From the NCBI RefSeq assembly GCF_004331645.1, contig NZ_SJSK01000002.1, positions 186,001 through 250,000 of the forward strand: a stretch of 64,000 nucleotides of DNA, written 5' to 3'. This DNA comes from Pedobacter frigiditerrae. GTDB lineage: Bacteria; Bacteroidota; Bacteroidia; Sphingobacteriales; Sphingobacteriaceae. Of the stretch, positions 18,133 to 28,459 are shown one piece after another (within the stretch, counting starts at the first letter, position 1; each line of letters opens with the position of its first letter). Position numbers and translations under genes: made by a program. Under the pieces are notes generated by a model. That model ran no database searches and was not told the origin of the DNA. It saw only the letters and a list, made by a program, of their open reading frames with translations.

Positions 18133-21100
18133 TATCTTAATAAGGTTACGGTTCCTTTAAATGTTTTGGTTGTACCATCATTAAAGGTTACATCGATATT
18201 ATACACATACACACCATTAGGTTGTAGATTACCTTTGTACCTTCCATCCCATCCGTTATTAATAGACAAGGATTCGTACAAGAATTCTCCCCACTGGTTG
18301 TAAATCCTCATCTTAAATTTAGACACCAGATTTCCGTAAGCATAGAAAATGTCATTTTTACCATCCCCATTTGGCGTAAACGTATTTGGCACATATAATT
18401 CATTACTAAATGGATTGTCTGCCGTTCCAGTTACTGGAGTAGAATTTGCACTTGTTTGGCAATCTAAACTACCTTTTGCTCTTACAACGATCGTTACACT
18501 TTGACCAGGTTGTAAACCTGTAACCACGTGAGTTGTTCCGTTTGCTCCTGAAGATGGCACCATCCAAGTTGCCCCGTTATTTATCGATACCTCATACGCA
18601 GTTGCACCAGTAACAGCACCCCAAGCAAACGTTACACTATTTGCAGTTTTAGATTGTGCAGTAACTACAGGTGCTGCTAATACAGACAACACAGTAACAG
18701 TAATAGAAGTTCTGGTATTACTTGGACAGCCACCTGTTTTTGAAACACTTTCTACATAATAAGTAGTAGTGGCAGCTAATATTGGTGTGGTATATGAATT
18801 ACCTTCAAATAATGATGTACCTCCTGAACTGCTTGAATACCATCTATAAATCAAGTTCACATCAGGGCTGTTAACATTTAATGTAGCTGTACTACCTGAA
18901 CAAATTGGATTATTCGTTGCAGTAAGCGATGCTGGCGCCAAAGGTATTGGCATTGCATTGATGGTTACTGATGTTCTTGCAGTTGATTGACAAGAACCAG
19001 CAGCAGCTTCTACATAATAGGTCACATTAGCAGTAATAACTGGTGTTGTAAAATTGGCGCCCGTACCTACTGATGTTCCACCATTAGCTAACGTATACCA
19101 AGTATAATTAACTCCACTTTGTGGGTTGCTTACACTTAATATCGTTGTATTACCGATACAAACATTAACATTATTTGAGATTACTGTAGGTGCAGTCGGT
19201 CTTTGCGTAACATTTACAGTTACCAATACTCTTCCGCTAGTGTTTGCACAACCAGCAGCACTTACTGCTTGAACATAATAGGTTGTACTTGTATTTAAAA
19301 CTGGCGTTACATAGGTAGCACCAGTAAATAAAAGCGTTCCGTTTGTAGCTGCATTATACCACTCGTAAGTAACACCAGTTTGAGCATTTTCTACCGTTAA
19401 TGTAGTGTTGCTTCCAGCGCAAATGTCTCTACCTGTATTCGCAACAACAGGGTTAATTGGTTTTGCATTTACAGTTACTACAACAACTTTCGCATTACCA
19501 GCTGCATTTTCACACCTATTATCTCCTTTTATAGTTACATAATAAGTAGTGGTTGCATTTAGAACAGCAGTTGTGTAAGCAGATCCAACAAAAACAACAT
19601 TAGTTAAGGTAGAATTACTATACCAAGTATAAACTGGATTAGTTACTGTAGTTGTACTTGCTGTAAGTGTTGTTGTATTGCCTTCGCAGATTGATATGGT
19701 ACCATTAACTGATAAATCTGATGCTGTTGCAATTGGTTTAACTATAATTGTTACTGGCTTAGCATTAGCGGCAGTATTTTCACATTTATTAGTTCCTTTT
19801 ACGGTTACGTAATAAGTAGTGGTAACACTAAGTGAAGGAGTTGTAAAGCTTGGTCCAACAAAAACTGCAGTGGTTAATGAAGCATCGCTATACCAGGTAA
19901 ATACTGGATTAGTTACCGTTACACTACTTGCATTAATGTTTACACTACCAGAACCACATACTACCGTTGGTGTAGTTAAGTTAATATCAGCAGCTATTGC
20001 TCCCATATTAACTGTAACCGTTACATTCTTAGCAGTTGAAGAAGTGTTTGCACATCTGTTGTCGCCGCTTACAGTTACATAGTAAATTTTAGTAGCTGTC
20101 AAGTTTGGTGTAGTAAACGAAGCACCAACAAAAGCAACTGAAGTTAAACCTGCATCATTGTACCAAGTGAAAACAGGATTTGTTACGGTAGTCGTACTTG
20201 CTACAAGAGTAGTTGATGTTCCTTCGCAAACTGTTGCATTACTACCAGTTATATCAGCAGAGGTTGCAACTGGTTTAACTATGATTGAGATAACCTTAGC
20301 ATTTGCAGGAGCATTTTCACATTTATTGCTTCCTTTTACTGTTACATAAAATGTAGTATTAACAAATAAAGGTGGACTTGTAAATGTTGGCCCAATGTAA
20401 ATTAGATTAGTTAAAGCCGCATCAGCATACCAAGTAAACACTGGATTGGTTACCGTTGGACTTGTTGCTGTTAAAATTGCTGGAGAACCTGCGCATGCGG
20501 TAGCATTGCCGTTTACTATAATGTCTGTCATCCCCGCCAAAGCATTTACAGTCACGGTTACTACTTTCGCATTTGCAGGTATATTTTCGCATTTATTTGT
20601 CCCTTTTACGGTTACATAAAAATTAGTAGTGGTACTTAAAGGAGGCACTACATAAGTAGGCCCAACGTAGGCAACAGCGGTTAATGAAGCATCGCTATAC
20701 CAAGTAAATACTGGATTAGTTACCGTAAAGCTTGATGCCATTAATGTAGTTGAGTTACCAGCGCATATTGTTGAATTTGTTAAAGTAATATCAGCAGCAG
20801 TTGCATAACCCTTAACTGTAACTGTTACAAGTTTGGCATTTGCTGGTGTACTTTCACACTTATTATCGCCTTTTATAGTTACATAATAAGTTTTGTCTGC
20901 TGTTAAAGTTGGTGTAGCATAAACAGCACCAACAAAAGCAACAGAGGTTAAGCTAGCATCATTGTACCAAGTAAATACTGGATTGGTTACTGTAGTAGAA
21001 CTCGCATTTAAGGTAGTATTAGAGCCACTGCATATATTAGTGGCACCACTAATCACTATGTCTGTGGCTTGTGCTAACGGATTAACAGTAATAGTTATCG

Positions 21101-24100
21101 CTTGTGCATTTCCAAAAGTATTTTCACATTTATTATCGCCTTTTACAGTTACATAATAAGTAGTGCTTGCATTTAGCACTGGAGTAACAAAAGTGGTTCC
21201 AGTAAACGCTACATCTGTTAAGGCAGTGTTTCTATACCAAGTAAATACAGGATTAGTAACGGTTGTTGTACTCGCTGTTAAGCTTACCGCTGAACCAGCA
21301 CAAATAGTACTTACACCTGCTAGGTTGATATCTGCAGCTGTTGCTGGTGGGTTGATAGTTATGGTAACCACTTTAGCATCAGCAACTGCATTTGCACATT
21401 TGTTTGTACCACTAACTGTTACATAATAGGTTGTTGTCGCAGAAAGAGCAGGTGTTGTAAATACAGCACCAGTGAAAACTACATCTGTTAATGCCGCATT
21501 TCTGTACCAAGTAAATACAGGGCTAGTTACAGTTAAACTACTTGCGGTTAGAGTTGTTGTTGTTAAACCGCAAACAGCAACTGTTCCACTAACTTGAATA
21601 TCTGCAGCAGTTGATGAAGGGTTAATAATAATGGTGATTTTTGTACGAGTAGCATTTGCACAACTACTTCCATTAACAGCCTCAACATAGAAATCATAAG
21701 TTCCAGCCAACAAATTTGCAGGGGTAGTATAGTTAGTATTGTTAAGAACCAATACATTTCCATTAGTGTCATACCAATTAAATGTAATACCTGCTACTGG
21801 TTGAACACCTATTATAACTGGCGAACCTAAACAAGCTCTTGATGGATTGCCTGCAAGCGCCACTGGAGGAGCTGGTGGAGCGATAACAGTAACCACAACT
21901 TTTGTTGGTGCGCTCTCACAACCATAAGCAAATGCTCTCACATAAAAATTATATGTTCCTGCAACAAGAGAGGTTGGTGTATTAAATGTTACCCCATCTG
22001 CTTGATACGTATTTTCTAAATACCATTTATAAGTTACCCCTACCTGAGGATTTAATACATTTAATGTTGCTGAACTTCCCTGACAAGTACTTGCGCTTGC
22101 TGCAGTAACTTTTGGTGCAACATTTATACGTTGCGCATAATCAAAGTTTACAGAAGTTAATGCGCCAATTAAACCAGAGTTTAATCTTACTTCAACTCCG
22201 TCAAACGGTAATGTTGGTACATAAGTTAAAATGATTGCACTTCCATCACTTAGTAACTCTAAATTAATTACTGGATTGTTAACTACCATTGCATCAGCAT
22301 TGCTAGTAGCGCCATTATAAGTTGTTACACTTAAAGTAGGAAGTACAGCTAGTGACAATAATTTTCCTGGAGAAGAAATTTTAACTCTCAAGGTATCTCC
22401 TACGTGAGACAATCCGCCAGCAAAACCAACTCTTTGGAAAACAGATGCACCAAGCGCACCTACAGGCATTAATAAACTTGAACCAGTTTGTGTATTATTA
22501 TCAATCGCTAAATTAGGATTTGAAACTCCCGCAAACAATGCAACACCAGTAACTCCATCAGCCAATGCTACAGTAGCAGCACCGCAAGGAGTTGTAATTG
22601 GAGTGCCGTTTGGCGTTACGGTAATAGTAACAGAAGCACGAGCCGACGCTGGACAAGGCCCTGGAACCACTGCTTCAACAAAATAGGTTGTAGTTGTAGT
22701 TAAAGGTGGTGTAACATAAGTTGCACCAGTATGTAAAATAATTGCAGACCCAGCAGTTGCATACCAATTAAATATAGCACCAGAAGTACTTGAACTTGCA
22801 GTAAGTACAGCAGGTGAACCTTCACTAACAGTAACTGCAGCAGGTGTTACAATTGGCACATCCACAGAACCTACGGTAATAGTAGCTGTTGCTCTTGCAG
22901 ATGTTCCGCAGCTATTTACAGCTTCGACTGAATAACTTGTGTTAGCTAATACTACAGGGATAGTGAAACTTGTTCCATCCATTCCTGCTTGGTATGTACC
23001 ACCAGCATTGTACCATTTGTAGGTTGTACCCGAAACAGGATTTTTAACTTCCAACAACACATTGTTACCCGCACAAGTATTTACAGTAGCAAATAATAAT
23101 TCAGGTACGGTTGGTAGTGGAGATGCAGTAACGTTAACTTCTGTTTTTGCACCAATACAACCTGAACCATTGCTTGCGGCAACAGCATATTTAGTATTAA
23201 CAGTTATGGCAGGGGTAGTAAAACTTATTCCGTCTTTACCAGTCTGATATACTCCAGCGGCATCATACCATTTATAGGTTAAACCAGCTTTTGGATTATT
23301 AACCGTTAAAGTAGCTGTTTGGCCAACACAGGTTGTAACATTTGCAGAAACTACTTCTGGTTTAGCAATAACATGTTGTGCATAATTTACATTTAATGAT
23401 GTTAACGCCCCAACCAAACCTGAGTTTAATCTTACTTCTATTTGATCAAAAACTGCAGTTGGAACAAAGGTTAATAGTGCTTGAGTATTGCCGCTTAGTA
23501 ATGTTAAATTAATTAATGGGTTATTTGAGGCAACTGCATCGTTATTACTTACACCAGCATTATAACTTGTAAGTTGTAGGCTTCCTAATACAGAAGCTGA
23601 TAATAATTTACTTGGTGAATTGATTAAGATGCGAACTGTATCCCCAACGTTTGATGTTGTAGGGAAAGTTAATCTTTGGTAAACAGAAGCTGCTAAGCCA
23701 ACAGGGATAACTAAAGTAGAACCCGTTTGTGTATCGTTATCAATTGCTAATGTAGGATTTGAAACTCCTGCTAAAATAGCTAGCACCCCTGTAACACCAT
23801 TTGTTTGAGCAACAGCTCCCTCACAAGGAACAGGGTTTATAGGTGCGGTACCATCTACTGTAACCGTAACCTGAATTCTTGTTGCAGAAGTACAGCCCGT
23901 TGTGGTGTTAAAGCTTTCTACATAATATGAGGTTGTACTATTTAATGGAGGAGTTACAAAAGTTGAACCTGTGTAAAATGGCGTTGTTCCATTAGATGTA
24001 GTGTACCAGTTAAAGTTCACGTTTGCATCTGCAGAGCTTGCTGTTAATACAGCAGTTTGTCCTGGACTAACAGTAGAAGATGATGATTGTACTTGAGGTG

Positions 24101-27100
24101 CCGCAGGGCGAGGTGTAACTGTGATGCTAACCGCTGCACGACTAGAACCTAAACACCCTGCTTGTGATGCTTCTACATAATAAGTTTTATTAGCTGTTAA
24201 AGCTGGTGTAGTAAATGAGGTACCTGTAAAAATTGACGGTCCACCAACTGCAGTTTCAAACCAATTATAAGTAACTGCAGAATTTGGGCTTGTAACTGTT
24301 AATGTACGAGTAGAGCCCTCACAAGTTGAAGGAACTGCTGCTACAACTGGCACTGTTAATACAGGTGTTACGGTAACCGTTACTGGTACTCTTTCTGCAT
24401 TTGCGCATCCAGCTTTGCTAACTTGAATATAATAAGTAGTGGTAGTTGTTAACGCTGGAGTTGTATAAGTATTTCCGTTAGCTAAAACGCTACCACCAAC
24501 TGCATCACTGTACCAAGTTAATGTTGTTCCTCCGTTTGGAGTTGCAGATAAACTAGCAGTGCTACCAGAACAAATAGCTAAACCTGTAGATGCTACAGTG
24601 GGTTTAGGATAAATAATCTCTGCGCCATAAATATCTAAACTCGATAATGCGGCAACAGTTGCGCTGAACCTAACTTCTACCCTATCGTATACACCACCTG
24701 CTAAGAATGTTGCTTTGAAGCGATTTGCTGATAATAACTTTAAATCAATTAATGCCGAATTTAACTGGTAGGTATTTACTACAGACCCGCCATTCATTAC
24801 AGTAACTGTTACTCCGCCTAAAACCGACAAATCTAATAAGCCTGTAGGTGTAGCCAAATCTAAACGGATACTATCCGTTGCTACACCAGTTGATGGGAAT
24901 ATTAAACGTTGATAACCTTGTGCACCCACACCAACCGCTAAAGTAATTCTTGTGAAATTGGTTAAATTTGCGTCTGTTGAGTTTCCAGCACCGCTTATAC
25001 CACATAATAAACAAATACCTGTAATACCACTATTTTGACTATTTGCAGCATTACAATTTGGATTTACAGGTCCATTTAAAACAGTAACTGTTACTGGTGC
25101 CCTACTTGCACTTACACAGCCTGTTCCATTTACGGTTCCTGCATAGTAAATTGTTGTTGTTGTAAGGTTTGGTGTTGTAAAGCTTGGCCCTGTTGCTAAA
25201 ATAGCACCACCACTTGCATTTGCATACCAATTAATTGTTTCTCCTGCCCCAGCGGTAGCTTGTAAAACAGTGCTTTGTCCGCTATTGATAATTTGACTAT
25301 TGGTAGTTATTAAAGGCACATTTGGTGCTGGGTTAATGTTAACCGTTACAGCTGTACGTGTGCTAACTGCAGTTCCAGACACAGCTTCAGCATAAAAAGT
25401 AGTAGTTGCATTTACCACAGGTGTTGTAAACGTTCCGTTATTACCTGTAGTTAAAGGTGTATTTCCAGTTGGTCCGTACCAGTTATAGGTAACACCTGCT
25501 TGTAAATTAGTAACAGTAAGTGTTGCAGTTGTTCCGCTACAAATAGTTGCATTAGCAACCACTGGTGCAGGCACACCCACAGTTATACTATAATCTGTAT
25601 TTACTACATTTCCATTTGCATCTGTTGCAGTTAATGAAACTGTATAAACGCCACCAGTTGTTGGTGTTCCTGTAATTTCTCTAGTTAATGTATTAAAACT
25701 CAATCCAGGAGGAAGGTTTGTTGCTACATAAGTGTATGGAGCTGTACCACCTGTAACCGCTGGTAAAGTTTGAGTTGGATATGGAGTACCAACTGTTCCA
25801 TTTGGCAATGTTGCGGTTGGTAAATTAAGTGCTCCAATTACTTTTAAGGCGTAAGTATTACTGATGGTATTTAAATCTGCATCAGTAGCGGTCATTGTAA
25901 TGGTATAGTTTCCAGATTGAGTTGGTGTTCCAATAATCTGCCTAGTTGTGGCATTAAAACTCAAACCAGGAGGAAGATTAATTGCAGAATACGTATAAGG
26001 ACCAACACCACCACTTGCTGCAGGTAAAGTTTGCGTTGGATAAACAACACTCACATTCCCATCAGGCAAAGTTTGATTTGCCAAACTTAAAGGATCTTTA
26101 ACTCTAATTGAGTAATTAGAAGTTGTAGTTCTTCCCTCAGCATCTGTAACCGTAACCGGAATTGAATAAGTTCCAGCGGTTGTAGGCGTACCTGTAATTT
26201 CTCTTGTTGTAGGGTTAAATGATAACCCAAGAGGAAGATTGATTGCACTGTAAGTATAAGGACCTGTACCGCCAGTAGCTGGCAATAAGGTTTGTGTAGC
26301 ATAAACTACTCCAGTTGTTCCATCAGCCAATGGCGATGTAGGTAATACCAATGGGTCTTTAACTACAATAGTATAATTATTACTTGCTTGATTTCCATCA
26401 GCATCTGTTGCCACCACATTAACTACATAAGGCCCTGAGGTTGTTGGTATGCCAGTAATTTCTCTTGTTGCCGGATTAAATGATAATCCTGGAGGAAGAT
26501 TTGTAGCTACATAAGTGTAAGGTGTGCTACCTCCAGTTGCTGCCGGAATTACTTGTGTTGGATATAAAGTTCCAACTGTTCCGTTTGGCAATGTTGCAGG
26601 AGCAAGAACCAAAGTTGGCGTTACTTTTAAAGTGTATGCAGTAGTTACGGTACAGCCTTTTGAATCTGTTGCAGTAATATTAAAATTATAATCTCCTGCA
26701 GTTGTGGGCGTCCCTCCAATTTGTCCGCTTGATGACAACACTAAACCTGCTGGCAAAGTACTGCCAGCAGCTAAGGCGTATGTGTAAGTTGGCGTACCTC
26801 CCGTTGCAGCTGTAATTTGTTTAGAATAGGCCGAACCTACCGTTGCATTTGATAAGGTTGTAGTAACCAAAACCATTTGAGGATTTACGGTTACCATAAC
26901 AGGTACCCTTATTGATTCTGAAGTACATCCAACTCTTCTAGCGGCTACATAATAAGTTTTGGTAGCAGTTAGGTTTGGTGTTACATAAGTTCCATTATAA
27001 GCTGTTGTTGCTAAAACTGTTCCTCCTAGTGCTACATCATACCAACGTAGCTCGTTATCTGCAGCAGTAGTTGCACCTAAATTAGCCGAGTTATTATAAC

Positions 27101-28262
27101 AAACATTAATAGTATTAGATAAGGGCGCTAAAAAAGTAGGTCGCGGTGCAGAGCTAACCACACTGTATAAATCTACAGTTTGCGTAAGACCAGCATTTAG
27201 AAGTGAATTAAGTGTAATTTGAACTCGATTAAATTGCGCACCTGGTACAAAAGGTACGCTAGTTACTTGTCCTGAATTTAATAACCCAAGTAAATCTAGT
27301 GTAAGTAGGGAATTTAAATTTTGAGAAAACACCTGTGTGTTTCCATTATATGCAGTAATTGTTGTGTTGTTTAGCAAACCTGCACTAACTAAAGCAGGGT
27401 TAACACGTAAACGTACACTAAACTCATCTCCAGGATTTGAAAGTGTAGAGATATATATATTTTGACTAATTGAACCTGCAACGCCTAAAGCACCTAAGCT
27501 AATCTCAGAAAAGTTAGTTTGATCAGCGTCAATTGCCCTTTCTGGATTGGTAACCCCAGCCTTTCCTACCCCTAATACATCCACAGTTAAACCGTTACCT
27601 TCAAAACCAGTTGCAAAAGCATTTGCACAAGGATCAATTCCCGAAGTATAAAATGCATTGTAAACTAAAGTTTGGTTAGTAGAACCTAACAGCAATGCAT
27701 CGGTTATATCTTTTATATAAACTCTATCATATATTTGATTTGGTGTTATAGCTACATAAAACAAGCCATCAGCATCTTTTACAATACGTAGATTGGCATT
27801 ACTAAATGAATTTGAACTAGTTCCAGAAACAATAGTTGTTCCTCCATTTCTAGCACCAGCTTCAAAAGCATGATTTCCCAATACTATGCCACCTACAACA
27901 TCGGCCAACAGTCCACCTAGATTACCTCCAAGTAATGCATTTAATACATCGGGGTCAAAGCCAATACGTACAAAAGTTGTTGTATTGGCAGGAACAGGCG
28001 CAGGAAAAGTAAGTTCTAGCTCTCCACTATACTTACCAACTCCAAATAGTGCACCACCGTAAGACTTAACTGTAGCGAAACTATTTGTAGCATTAGTTGC
28101 ATTGTCTTTGTTATCTACTTGAACGGATTTAACAGTAGCCGTATTTGCATAAATTTTAGTTTGCGCATACGAATCACTAAAGAATAGCGTTATTAAAATA
28201 AGATGCAAGAGAAATACGGTCCATCTAATAGACCGTTGATTTAAGGTAGAAATCAATTTCAT
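18132..28262 (-). CDS. Giant repeat-rich adhesin with type B T9SS sorting domain (adhesin 1)
   Basis: 3376 residues. Signal peptide 1-34 (ends DSYAQ). Visible modules: four copies of an about 160-residue unnamed module (about 207-370, 1066-1219, 1474-1636, 1887-2051), each with a core like NPxxAIDxDxxT; five He_PIG-like putative Ig repeats (about 460-895) with PPGLSFNPATREITGTPTT-type cores; many Ig_7-like units with a Cys near the start, a YxWY core and a TTYYVEA-type strand; eight tandem 90-residue units (about 2214-2932) sharing TVTNPVFTWY and YYVTVKG; a fibronectin-III-like segment (about 3190-3280); and the gliding-motility-type C-terminal domain (VPNTFTPNGDGKND to TVTLLR). The type B domain directs export by T9SS. 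The protein is probably a surface adhesin, SprB-like in plan. Its binding target is unknown. Confidence 0.93.
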   Translation of the reverse strand: MKLISTLNQRSIRWTVFLLHLILITLFFSDSYAQTKIYANTATVKSVQVDNKDNATNATNSFATVKSYGGALFGVGKYSGELELTFPAPVPANTTTFVRIGFDPDVLNALLGGNLGGLLADVVGGIVLGNHAFEAGARNGGTTIVSGTSSNSFSNANLRIVKDADGLFYVAITPNQIYDRVYIKDITDALLLGSTNQTLVYNAFYTSGIDPCANAFATGFEGNGLTVDVLGVGKAGVTNPERAIDADQTNFSEISLGALGVAGSISQNIYISTLSNPGDEFSVRLRVNPALVSAGLLNNTTITAYNGNTQVFSQNLNSLLTLDLLGLLNSGQVTSVPFVPGAQFNRVQITLNSLLNAGLTQTVDLYSVVSSAPRPTFLAPLSNTINVCYNNSANLGATTAADNELRWYDVALGGTVLATTAYNGTYVTPNLTATKTYYVAARRVGCTSESIRVPVMVTVNPQMVLVTTTLSNATVGSAYSKQITAATGGTPTYTYALAAGSTLPAGLVLSSSGQIGGTPTTAGDYNFNITATDSKGCTVTTAYTLKVTPTLVLAPATLPNGTVGTLYPTQVIPAATGGSTPYTYVATNLPPGLSFNPATREITGIPTTSGPYVVNVVATDADGNQASNNYTIVVKDPLVLPTSPLADGTTGVVYATQTLLPATGGTGPYTYSAINLPLGLSFNPTTREITGTPTTAGTYSIPVTVTDAEGRTTTSNYSIRVKDPLSLANQTLPDGNVSVVYPTQTLPAASGGVGPYTYSAINLPPGLSFNATTRQIIGTPTQSGNYTITMTATDADLNTISNTYALKVIGALNLPTATLPNGTVGTPYPTQTLPAVTGGTAPYTYVATNLPPGLSFNTLTREITGTPTTGGVYTVSLTATDANGNVVNTDYSITVGVPAPVVANATICSGTTATLTVTNLQAGVTYNWYGPTGNTPLTTGNNGTFTTPVVNATTTFYAEAVSGTAVSTRTAVTVNINPAPNVPLITTNSQIINSGQSTVLQATAGAGETINWYANASGGAILATGPSFTTPNLTTTTIYYAGTVNGTGCVSASRAPVTVTVLNGPVNPNCNAANSQNSGITGICLLCGISGAGNSTDANLTNFTRITLAVGVGAQGYQRLIFPSTGVATDSIRLDLATPTGLLDLSVLGGVTVTVMNGGSVVNTYQLNSALIDLKLLSANRFKATFLAGGVYDRVEVRFSATVAALSSLDIYGAEIIYPKPTVASTGLAICSGSTASLSATPNGGTTLTWYSDAVGGSVLANGNTYTTPALTTTTTYYIQVSKAGCANAERVPVTVTVTPVLTVPVVAAVPSTCEGSTRTLTVTSPNSAVTYNWFETAVGGPSIFTGTSFTTPALTANKTYYVEASQAGCLGSSRAAVSITVTPRPAAPQVQSSSSTVSPGQTAVLTASSADANVNFNWYTTSNGTTPFYTGSTFVTPPLNSTTSYYVESFNTTTGCTSATRIQVTVTVDGTAPINPVPCEGAVAQTNGVTGVLAILAGVSNPTLAIDNDTQTGSTLVIPVGLAASVYQRLTFPTTSNVGDTVRILINSPSKLLSASVLGSLQLTSYNAGVSNNDAVASNNPLINLTLLSGNTQALLTFVPTAVFDQIEVRLNSGLVGALTSLNVNYAQHVIAKPEVVSANVTTCVGQTATLTVNNPKAGLTYKWYDAAGVYQTGKDGISFTTPAITVNTKYAVAASNGSGCIGAKTEVNVTASPLPTVPELLFATVNTCAGNNVLLEVKNPVSGTTYKWYNAGGTYQAGMDGTSFTIPVVLANTSYSVEAVNSCGTSARATATITVGSVDVPIVTPAAVTVSEGSPAVLTASSSTSGAIFNWYATAGSAIILHTGATYVTPPLTTTTTYFVEAVVPGPCPASARASVTITVTPNGTPITTPCGAATVALADGVTGVALFAGVSNPNLAIDNNTQTGSSLLMPVGALGASVFQRVGFAGGLSHVGDTLRVKISSPGKLLSLAVLPTLSVTTYNGATSNADAMVVNNPVINLELLSDGSAIILTYVPTLPFDGVEVRLNSGLIGALTSVNFDYAQRINVAPKVTAASASTCQGSSATLNVLNPQVGVTYKWYLENTYQADGVTFNTPTSLVAGTYNFYVRAFAYGCESAPTKVVVTVIAPPAPPVALAGNPSRACLGSPVIIGVQPVAGITFNWYDTNGNVLVLNNTNYTTPANLLAGTYDFYVEAVNGSSCANATRTKITIIINPSSTAADIQVSGTVAVCGLTTTTLTASSLTVTSPVFTWYRNAALTDVVFTGAVFTTPALSATTTYYVTVSGTNKCANAVADAKVVTITINPPATAADINLAGVSTICAGSAVSLTASTTTVTNPVFTWYRNTALTDVAFTGTTFVTPVLNASTTYYVTVKGDNKCENTFGNAQAITITVNPLAQATDIVISGATNICSGSNTTLNASSTTVTNPVFTWYNDASLTSVAFVGAVYATPTLTADKTYYVTIKGDNKCESTPANAKLVTVTVKGYATAADITLTNSTICAGNSTTLMASSFTVTNPVFTWYSDASLTAVAYVGPTYVVPPLSTTTNFYVTVKGTNKCENIPANAKVVTVTVNALAGMTDIIVNGNATACAGSPAILTATSPTVTNPVFTWYADAALTNLIYIGPTFTSPPLFVNTTFYVTVKGSNKCENAPANAKVISIIVKPVATSADITGSNATVCEGTSTTLVASTTTVTNPVFTWYNDAGLTSVAFVGASFTTPNLTATKIYYVTVSGDNRCANTSSTAKNVTVTVNMGAIAADINLTTPTVVCGSGSVNINASSVTVTNPVFTWYSDASLTTAVFVGPSFTTPSLSVTTTYYVTVKGTNKCENTAANAKPVTIIVKPIATASDLSVNGTISICEGNTTTLTASTTTVTNPVYTWYSNSTLTNVVFVGSAYTTAVLNATTTYYVTIKGDNRCENAAGNAKVVVVTVNAKPINPVVANTGRDICAGSNTTLTVENAQTGVTYEWYNAATNGTLLFTGATYVTPVLNTSTTYYVQAVSAAGCANTSGRVLVTVNVTQRPTAPTVISNNVNVCIGNTTILSVSNPQSGVNYTWYTLANGGTSVGTGANFTTPVITANVTYYVEAAAGSCQSTARTSVTINAMPIPLAPASLTATNNPICSGSTATLNVNSPDVNLIYRWYSSSSGGTSLFEGNSYTTPILAATTTYYVESVSKTGGCPSNTRTSITVTVLSVLAAPVVTAQSKTANSVTFAWGAVTGATAYEVSINNGATWMVPSSGANGTTHVVTGLQPGQSVTIVVRAKGSLDCQTSANSTPVTGTADNPFSNELYVPNTFTPNGDGKNDIFYAYGNLVSKFKMRIYNQWGEFLYESLSINNGWDGRYKGNLQPNGVYVYNIDVTFNDGTTKTFKGTVTLLR
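19466..21620 (-). repeat. Eight tandem repeats of about 270 bp inside adhesin 1
   Basis: Each unit encodes about 90 residues with a Cys near position 15, the conserved core TVTNPVFTWY, a second strand ending in TTYYVTVKG and a CEN or CAN motif. On the + strand the phrase ACCAAGTAAATACTGGATTA recurs with few changes. Units are similar but not identical, so the array is a substrate for recombination and copy-number change. Confidence 0.85.
25577..26880 (-). repeat. Five tandem He_PIG-like repeats inside adhesin 1
   Basis: Five units of about 84-88 residues. Each follows the pattern LPxGTVGxxYPTQ, a GGTxPYTYxAxNLPPGL segment, TREITGTPT and a final TDADG strand. This matches the putative Ig family found in bacterial surface proteins, here likely forming a rod segment. 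Confidence 0.8.
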
Positions 28263-28459
28263 ATGACAGGGATTTAATGATTATTGTACTACAATTTTAA
28301 GTAGCAAATAGGCCATATAGTATTATTCGACTTGTTCATTAAAGAGCAATACTTGGTTATTTTGTTCATTTCGTTCATTATGCCATTAAGGGCTATACGC
28401 CCTATTTTCTTTTGAGTTAAACCTTATCTTCGTAAGATTAGGTAACTACTTACAGAAAA
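28263..28459. promoter_or_regulatory. Divergent promoter region between adhesin 1 and NTPase 2
   Basis: 197 bp shared by the leftward adhesin operon and the rightward NTPase gene. It holds TTGTTCATT at 28332-28340 and 28362-28370 and TCGTTCATT at 28371-28379, the last two in tandem with a 9-bp period. It also holds the palindrome AGGGC-TATAC-GCCCT at 28389-28403. Such a cluster in a divergent gap suggests an operator, perhaps for the NTPase protein itself. That is inference, and no promoter elements could be fixed with confidence. Confidence 0.45.

Noticed and set aside
19819..21426. Antisense ORFs of 63-87 codons recurring in adhesin 1
   Set aside because: They repeat because the underlying 270-bp units repeat; their composition is what the opposite strand of the repeat would give.
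19466..21620. Possible CRISPR-like regular array
   Set aside because: Units are 270 bp, in frame and protein-coding throughout; no short repeats with unique spacers and no cas genes.
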